Below are positions 59,927 to 64,000 of a stretch of 64,000 bases of DNA, piece by piece. The stretch is from Nitrososphaerota archaeon. Lineage in GTDB: Archaea; Thermoproteota; Nitrososphaeria; Nitrososphaerales; UBA183. The notes beneath the pieces are model-generated. The model was not told the DNA's origin. It did not search any database and was given only the letters and a program-made list of their open reading frames with translations. Both the position numbers and the translations under genes were made by a program. The stretch spans positions 1 through 64,000 of the forward strand of contig JAPCJR010000008.1 in NCBI GenBank assembly GCA_027886865.1. The letters are read 5' to 3'. The first letter of the stretch is position 1; the number at the start of each line of letters is the position of its first letter.

Positions 59927-60508
59927 ATGGAGAACGTATCGACTGTCGAAAGGCTGAAGCAGGTATTGGAGTCAGAGGAGGCGTCGGAGGAGCTGACCAC
60001 GATTCCCGCCGACACCTATGTCAGGCTGAGCAACTACGCGCAGAAGCTCCGCGCGACGACAGGCTCCGGCGGCGAGGACGCCCCCGGGCGCCTTGCAAGG
60101 AAGCAACTGTGGCTTATGGAAGTGATGACCAGGCGCCTGCTCCAGGTCCGCTTGGCAAAGGCTGAGAAGGGAGCGGCGCACGAAGAAGGTCAGGCGCACT
60201 CATCCAAGAGCCTCCTGCCTGAGGAGCGATACATCGATGACATGCTGCGGCAGCTCGCCAAGAAGGAGGAGAGGTTCCTGAAGGCCGTGGTGGACGGCCA
60301 GTCGTCGTTCTTCACCCTCGTCCAGAGGAGGGAGACGCAGAGGATGACCACGGTAAGGATTTCGAAGCGCGTCGGGGAGATAATAGGGGCGGACTTGAAG
60401 AGGTACGGGCCGTTCGAGGTGAACGACGTGGCGAGAATCCCGATGGGGAACGCTCAGGTGATGGTTGCGGGCAAACAGGCCGTGCCCATCTCAAGCGACG
60501 AATACTAG
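59927..60508 (+). CDS. GINS complex protein (archaeal Gins51/15-like)
   Basis: The 193-aa protein has a helical A domain (about 20-130; LTTIPADTYVRLSNYAQKLR, QLWLMEVMTRRLLQVRLAKA) and a C-terminal beta B domain (YGPFEVNDVARIPMGNAQVM, VAGKQAVPIS), the order of Gins51-type subunits. GINS links MCM helicase to primase and polymerase. Location immediately after priS is a conserved archaeal arrangement that supports the call. Confidence 0.87.
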   Translation: MENVSTVERLKQVLESEEASEELTTIPADTYVRLSNYAQKLRATTGSGGEDAPGRLARKQLWLMEVMTRRLLQVRLAKAEKGAAHEEGQAHSSKSLLPEERYIDDMLRQLAKKEERFLKAVVDGQSSFFTLVQRRETQRMTTVRISKRVGEIIGADLKRYGPFEVNDVARIPMGNAQVMVAGKQAVPISSDEY

Positions 60509-60592
60509 AAGGCGAAATCTAGTCGGACTTCTAAATCGGTCTGCCGCCTATGGGCGCTTAAATTTCATTCTCAACTCCAAAGCCGGACACCG

Positions 60593-61801
60593 ATGATACG
60601 AGCCTACGCGTTTCGTTTCTACCCAAATTCAAAGCAATCTGAGAGGCTCGAAGAGACGCTTGAACTGTGTCGAGTGCTCTATAACGCCGCATTAGAGCAA
60701 CGCAGGTATGCGCGCCACCTAGGGCAGCCAATCTCCTATCACATCCAGCAGAACCAGCTTCCTGAGCTGAAGGGGGCACTGAAGGAGTTCAAGCAGGTTT
60801 ACTCGCAGGTCTTGCAAAACGTGCTGCGGAGAGTCGACTTTGCCTTCAAGAACTTCTTTGACAGATGCTCAAGGAGGAAGAGAGGCGAGCGAATTAAGGC
60901 TGGATATCCTAGATTCAAATCATCTTGGAGATACAACTCATTCACGTATCCGCAAGATGGTTTCAAAATACTGCCCTCCGGTCACATCTTTCTCTCGAAG
61001 GTTGGAAAGTTGAGGGTCTTCATGCACAGGAAGATTGCAGGGGAAATCAAAACGCTCACTCTCAAGCGTGACCACGTCGGAGATTGGTTTGTGGTAGTCA
61101 CCGCCAGACTTGCAGACGTCGCACAAATTCAACCAAAATCTGCACTAGGAGTCGACATCGGACTGAAAAACCTGGTCACGTTAAGCTCAGGGGACGAAGT
61201 CGAAGCACCGAAGTTCTTCAGGGAGTCTGAACTGAAGCTGAGGCGAGCCCAGAAAGCATTCAGCCACAAGTTTCCCGGCTCGAACAACAGGAAAAAAGCC
61301 CGACTCAGGCTGGCGAAGATTCATCGAAAGATTGGACGACAAAGAGACGACTTTCTACACAAACTTTCGAGGAATCTTGTCCGCAAGACGGACCTGCTGA
61401 TTTTCGAAAATCTCCACATATCGGACATGACCAAGAACCGAAAGCTGGCGAAGTCAATCCACGACGCTTCCTGGGGAACGCTGATCCGGTATGCTTCTTA
61501 CAAGGCTTCAAGCGCCGGTAAGAAGGTGGAGCAGATAGACCCAAGAGGCACAACACAACGATGTTCAGGATGCGGAAGAAGCGTCAAGAAATCTCTGTCG
61601 GATAGGGTTCATCGGTGTCCAACTTGTGGGCTCGTCTTTGACAGGGACTTGAATGCGGCACTAAACATCCTGGACGTAGGGAGGGGCACTCCCGAACTCA
61701 AGCCTGCGGAGACGCGGCCACCGCCACCGCCACCGGATTCCCGAGGCGAGCATCGCGCCGAGGAGGCAGGAAGCCCACGACTAGTCGTGGGAGGATGTCA
61801 C
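60593..61801 (+). mobile_element. IS200/IS605-type element with tnpB only (right end recognisable)
   Basis: The tnpB gene is followed by a subterminal palindromic hairpin CCCACGACTAGTCGTGGG (61774-61791) and TGTCAC (61796-61801), the shape of the right end of IS605-family elements. No tnpA is present. The left end is not defined; I see no clear hairpin in 60509-60592, so the start given is that of tnpB. The element abuts the tfs gene. Confidence 0.6.
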
Positions 61802-61807
61802 GAGTAG
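60593..61807 (+). CDS. tnpB: TnpB, RNA-guided nuclease of an IS605-type element
   Basis: The N-terminus MIRAYAFRFYPNSKQSERLE is the OrfB helix-turn-helix start. RuvC motifs are SALGVDIGLKNLVTLSSG (D, about residue 189), LLIFENLHISDM (E) and CGLVFDRDLNAALNIL (D). Zinc finger cysteines lie in RCSGCGRSV and RCPTCGLVF. All catalytic residues are present. After residue 375 the frame runs through a proline-rich stretch (RPPPPPPDSRGE) into the element end, which would also encode the 3' end of the guide-RNA scaffold. Length is 404 aa. Confidence 0.93.
   Translation: MIRAYAFRFYPNSKQSERLEETLELCRVLYNAALEQRRYARHLGQPISYHIQQNQLPELKGALKEFKQVYSQVLQNVLRRVDFAFKNFFDRCSRRKRGERIKAGYPRFKSSWRYNSFTYPQDGFKILPSGHIFLSKVGKLRVFMHRKIAGEIKTLTLKRDHVGDWFVVVTARLADVAQIQPKSALGVDIGLKNLVTLSSGDEVEAPKFFRESELKLRRAQKAFSHKFPGSNNRKKARLRLAKIHRKIGRQRDDFLHKLSRNLVRKTDLLIFENLHISDMTKNRKLAKSIHDASWGTLIRYASYKASSAGKKVEQIDPRGTTQRCSGCGRSVKKSLSDRVHRCPTCGLVFDRDLNAALNILDVGRGTPELKPAETRPPPPPPDSRGEHRAEEAGSPRLVVGGCHE
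61690..61801 (+). ncRNA. predicted omegaRNA scaffold at the tnpB 3' end
   Basis: TnpB guides are processed from the element's right end, overlapping the 3' part of tnpB, with the guide copied from the flank. Here the terminal hairpin at 61774-61791 and TGTCAC precede the host flank starting at 61802. The 5' limit is a guess. Expression is inferred from the family only. Confidence 0.35.
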
Positions 61808-62145
61808 CTTCTCCAGGTATGGTTGCACTTCAGGCACCTGTAGAACTGGGTCGGGGGCTCGTCCCCGCTGCGGGTCTGCAGGAACCACCAGTTGGCCTCG
61901 TCGTGGCCGCACTTTGGGCACTCTATCTTCGTCGTCGGGAGCGTCGAGAGCTTGCTCTCCTTCTCCCCGACCACCTTTATCGTCGGGACCTCCGAGTACT
62001 CCTCCTCGTTGACTTGGGTGACCGTCCTCCCGGCCTTGTCAGAATAGCCGCAGTTCTCGCAGAGGAGGGTGATGGTGGCTCCTCCCTTCTCGGCCTTCAC
62101 TTGCTTGAGCTTTAGTCGTGTGCCACACTTGGGGCAGAACTTCAC
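61798..62145 (-). CDS. tfs: transcription factor S (TFIIS-like RNA cleavage factor)
   Basis: Stimulates RNA cleavage by stalled RNA polymerase. The N-terminal ribbon MKFCPKCGTRL...LCENCGY and C-terminal ribbon IECPKCGHDEANWWFLQTRS with DEPPTQFYRCLKCNHTWRSY are typical; the acidic pair (SGDEPPTQ) is the catalytic hairpin. Length is 115 aa. Its TGA stop uses the TCA of the IS right end (61798-61800). The start overlaps the end of rpoL by 4 bases. Confidence 0.95.
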   Translation of the reverse strand: MKFCPKCGTRLKLKQVKAEKGGATITLLCENCGYSDKAGRTVTQVNEEEYSEVPTIKVVGEKESKLSTLPTTKIECPKCGHDEANWWFLQTRSGDEPPTQFYRCLKCNHTWRSYS

Positions 62146-62429
62146 TCCGACCCACCACTAGTGGCCTTGGTCACGGCGTCAAGCAGCTCGTGCGAGTTGA
62201 CCTGTGCCCTCTCGAGGCTGGCAATCAGGGCCTTCTCGGGCTTGATTCTCTGAGCTCTGACCTTGACGACCAGCTTCTTGATCAATGGGTGCGGAGGGAG
62301 GACGCCCGCAAACGTCACGTTCTTCTCGTCAAGCAGCTCGTGATGCACTATCTCGGCGAGCGAGTAGTCTTCCCCCGTCACTTCGACGGTGAACTCTCTG
62401 TCTTCCTTCCGAGAGACTTGAACCTGCAT
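62142..62429 (-). CDS. rpoL: DNA-directed RNA polymerase subunit L (Rpo11)
   Basis: VSRKEDREFTVEVTGEDYSL, HHELLDEKNVTFAGVLPPHP and KKLVVKVRAQRIKPEKALIA match archaeal Rpo11, which pairs with Rpo3. ATG 62429 gives 95 aa. A TTG at 62441 would add four residues, but the TATA box TTTATTAA (62460-62467) is nearer than expected for that start. Coupled to tfs by a 4-base overlap, making an rpoL-tfs transcription operon. Confidence 0.93.
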   Translation of the reverse strand: MQVQVSRKEDREFTVEVTGEDYSLAEIVHHELLDEKNVTFAGVLPPHPLIKKLVVKVRAQRIKPEKALIASLERAQVNSHELLDAVTKATSGGSE

Positions 62430-62514
62430 CTGATTTCGCAACCGGGCCGCTTCGGGTTGTTAATAAATGCGTTGAGTCGACCGGAGGTGCTGTTGCATGA
62501 CGTGATGAGCCTAA

Positions 62515-62745
62515 TCAGAAGCACCCATTGGGAATTGGGCGATTCCAGAACCAGATAAAATATCCGAACTCATAGACCGTTCCTACGCCAAATTGCTCGA
62601 ATGAAAGCGACTGATGCCCGTCCGCGTAATACACACATGTAGGCCCTGCAATTCCCGGAACGATTGGGAGGAGAAAGAAGAGGAGGAACGAAGCAAGAAA
62701 CAAGTCCGCGCAGACGACTGCCGCAATCTTTGTTCTCCTTTTCAT
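62515..62745 (-). CDS. small membrane or secreted protein, 76 aa
   Basis: A basic start MKRRTKIAAVVCADLFLASF leads a hydrophobic helix (to about residue 30), then a short domain with aromatic residues (YEFGYFIWFWNRPIPNG) and two cysteines. A TATA-like element (CTAAATAAT, 62766-62774) lies about 26 bases upstream, consistent with expression. It lies between rpoL and a transposase remnant, in a less conserved region. Function unknown. Confidence 0.55.
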   Translation of the reverse strand: MKRRTKIAAVVCADLFLASFLLFFLLPIVPGIAGPTCVYYADGHQSLSFEQFGVGTVYEFGYFIWFWNRPIPNGCF

Positions 62746-62870
62746 GGATGCCCGTTGGCTTCGGAATTATTTAGGGCCTCCGTCAGCAACTCCTTCCAGC
62801 CCTTCGGGCTTAGTTCTGCCACTTGAGCGGGGGTCTGTCCTTCGAAGGCCGCGTACGGCTTCACGAACTT
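62742..62870 (-). pseudogene. C-terminal remnant of a DDE-type transposase
   Basis: The open frame reads KFVKPYAAFEGQTPAQVAEL SPKGWKELLTEAL to a TGA at 62742, resembling the (F/Y)xRPHxxLxGKTPAEAAG tail of IS6/IS-type DDE transposases. A TAG in frame at 62871-62873 and no start codon before it except an internal GTG show that only the end is left. The stop overlaps the ATG of the next small gene. Recognition is by the tail motif only. Confidence 0.5.
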
Positions 62871-62953
62871 CTAGGGACTCCTATTCGGCTCTACTAGAAC
62901 CAAGACTCTAGTGCGGGATAGCCGCTTAAATAACAAACACCTGTTTTCTTGTG

Positions 62954-64000
62954 ATGCTGGCTAGAAAGTCCGTAAAGCAGAGGTTTCGGCCAAGCACCCA
63001 AGTTCTTTCCCTCATGGAAGACTTCCGGCAGATGACAAACGACTGCATACGAATCGGGCTGACGCTCGAGGAGAATGGCCGACCCCCCTCGATGAGAAGG
63101 CTGTCGCTCTCTTCGTATGGGCGCCTTGGGCATTACGGCGGATACTCAAAGTACCTGCTCACTGCAATTTCGAAAGCCGCGGGCATTCTCTCGGCCAGGG
63201 CCAAGTCTATCAAGCGGGGATTTCGCACGAAGACTCCTTACCTCTCAAAACCAATGCTCGTGTCTTGTTACGGTTTCAGGATTGAGGATCGCAAACTGGT
63301 ATTCCACATCGATGCTAAAAGATGCGTGCCGATTCCACTCAACGACAACACCCTCAAAGTCCTGTCAAAACCAGGCCTAACAATTCGTTCGTTCACTATA
63401 ACCGACAATTCTATCTCGCTCTGCATCTCGAAAGAGGTTTCTCAGCCAACGCATAGTGAGCTCAAAGGGATGGTTGGGATAGATAGAAATCTCAGAAACA
63501 TTGCCGTAGGCAACGAGGACACGATAGTTTTCTACGACATAGCCAAGGCCCCGGAAATTGCGGAGATGACGAGAAGCATCGGCAGATCGTTCAAACGCAG
63601 CGATTTGAGAATCAAACGACAGGTAGAGTCGAAATATGGTACAAGACGGAAGGAGCGAGTCCACCAGATTATTCATCGCGTCAGCAAGAAAATCGTCAGA
63701 GACGCAAAGACCAGCGAACAGGCAATCGTCTTCGAGGATATCACAGGCATCCGCAGTCTCTACCGAAGAGGCAATGGTCAGAGCAGGAACTACAGAAGCA
63801 AGATGAACTCATGGCCATTCTTCGAGATTAAGAGACAGGTGGAATACAAGGCTGCATGGGAGGGCGTGCCAGTAGTCACCCTGACCAGGGGTGAGACCAG
63901 AGGAACCACGATGGATTGTCCACGATGCGGGGAGAGACTCCAAGTGCCAATCCGAGGCGACAGCGAGCACTATCGCCAATTGTGGTGCGGAAAATGTGGG
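62954..64000 (+). CDS. TnpB/OrfB-family protein, 3' truncated by the window end
   Basis: 349 codons are open to the right edge. MVGIDRNLRNIAVG gives the first RuvC Asp (about residue 184), AIVFEDITGIRSLYRRG the Glu, and CPRCGE...LWCGKCG the zinc-finger cysteines at the very end. The third RuvC Asp lies beyond the window. It is a different subgroup from the TnpB at 60593, with a shorter N-terminus. ATG 62954 is about 26 bases after TATA-like TTAAATAAC (62926-62934). Confidence 0.85.
   Translation, partial: MLARKSVKQRFRPSTQVLSLMEDFRQMTNDCIRIGLTLEENGRPPSMRRLSLSSYGRLGHYGGYSKYLLTAISKAAGILSARAKSIKRGFRTKTPYLSKPMLVSCYGFRIEDRKLVFHIDAKRCVPIPLNDNTLKVLSKPGLTIRSFTITDNSISLCISKEVSQPTHSELKGMVGIDRNLRNIAVGNEDTIVFYDIAKAPEIAEMTRSIGRSFKRSDLRIKRQVESKYGTRRKERVHQIIHRVSKKIVRDAKTSEQAIVFEDITGIRSLYRRGNGQSRNYRSKMNSWPFFEIKRQVEYKAAWEGVPVVTLTRGETRGTTMDCPRCGERLQVPIRGDSEHYRQLWCGKCG

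Overview
The window is chromosomal DNA of a GC-rich archaeon, most likely of the Thaumarchaeota/Aigarchaeota side of the TACK group. Archaeal markers are DNA polymerase D (both subunits), Orc1/Cdc6, RPA, PCNA, GINS, small primase, aRF1, aIF2-alpha, S27e/L44e/Nop10, TFS, Rpo11, Elf1, Alba, AglB, Sec61-beta and GGGP synthase. PolD argues against a classical crenarchaeote, and the ValRS is of the type I associate with Thaumarchaeota. Many genes have a TATA-like box about 25-30 bases before a GTG or TTG start, which suggests leaderless mRNAs. No ammonia-oxidation genes are seen; CofE implies coenzyme F420.

Layout. 1-13.7 kb: end of a 2-oxoacid:ferredoxin oxidoreductase, translation genes (CysRS, aRF1, ValRS, a YchF-type GTPase), QueC, UMP kinase and the translesion polymerase. 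13.8-18 kb: Alba, an aminotransferase, RPA and a tRNA cluster. 18.6-23 kb: two ABC-2 exporters with a divergent PadR regulator. 23-26.9 kb: small zinc-ribbon and coiled-coil proteins, peroxiredoxin, an IscA-type protein and ThyX. 27-37.7 kb: DP1, Orc1/Cdc6, a probable replication origin, small regulators, Elf1, GGGP synthase and DP2. 37.7-46.6 kb: SHMT, Sec61-beta, DUF2070, Tmk, an HD phosphohydrolase, an XPD-type helicase, and an unknown RuvC-like/RecA-like pair. 46.7-60.5 kb: topoisomerase IA, CofE, GcvT/GcvH, AglB, the L44e-S27e-aIF2-alpha-Nop10 operon, PCNA, an SPFH protein, PriS and GINS. 60.5-64 kb: two TnpB genes flanking tfs-rpoL, plus a transposase remnant.

Two themes stand out. First, the tRNA genes. 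tRNA-Met(CAT) can be read as carrying four separate short introns (30/31, 38/39, 45/46, 59/60), so that about half of the gene is intron. tRNA-Ser(TGA) carries two, one of them in the T-loop, and tRNA-Leu(CAA) carries two. Most of the splice sites form a bulge-helix-bulge with two 3-base bulges and a 4-bp helix. Second, replication functions (origin, initiator, PolD, PCNA, primase, GINS, RPA, topoisomerase, XPD, Y-family polymerase, ThyX, Tmk, dNTPase-like HD protein) are unusually concentrated in 64 kb.
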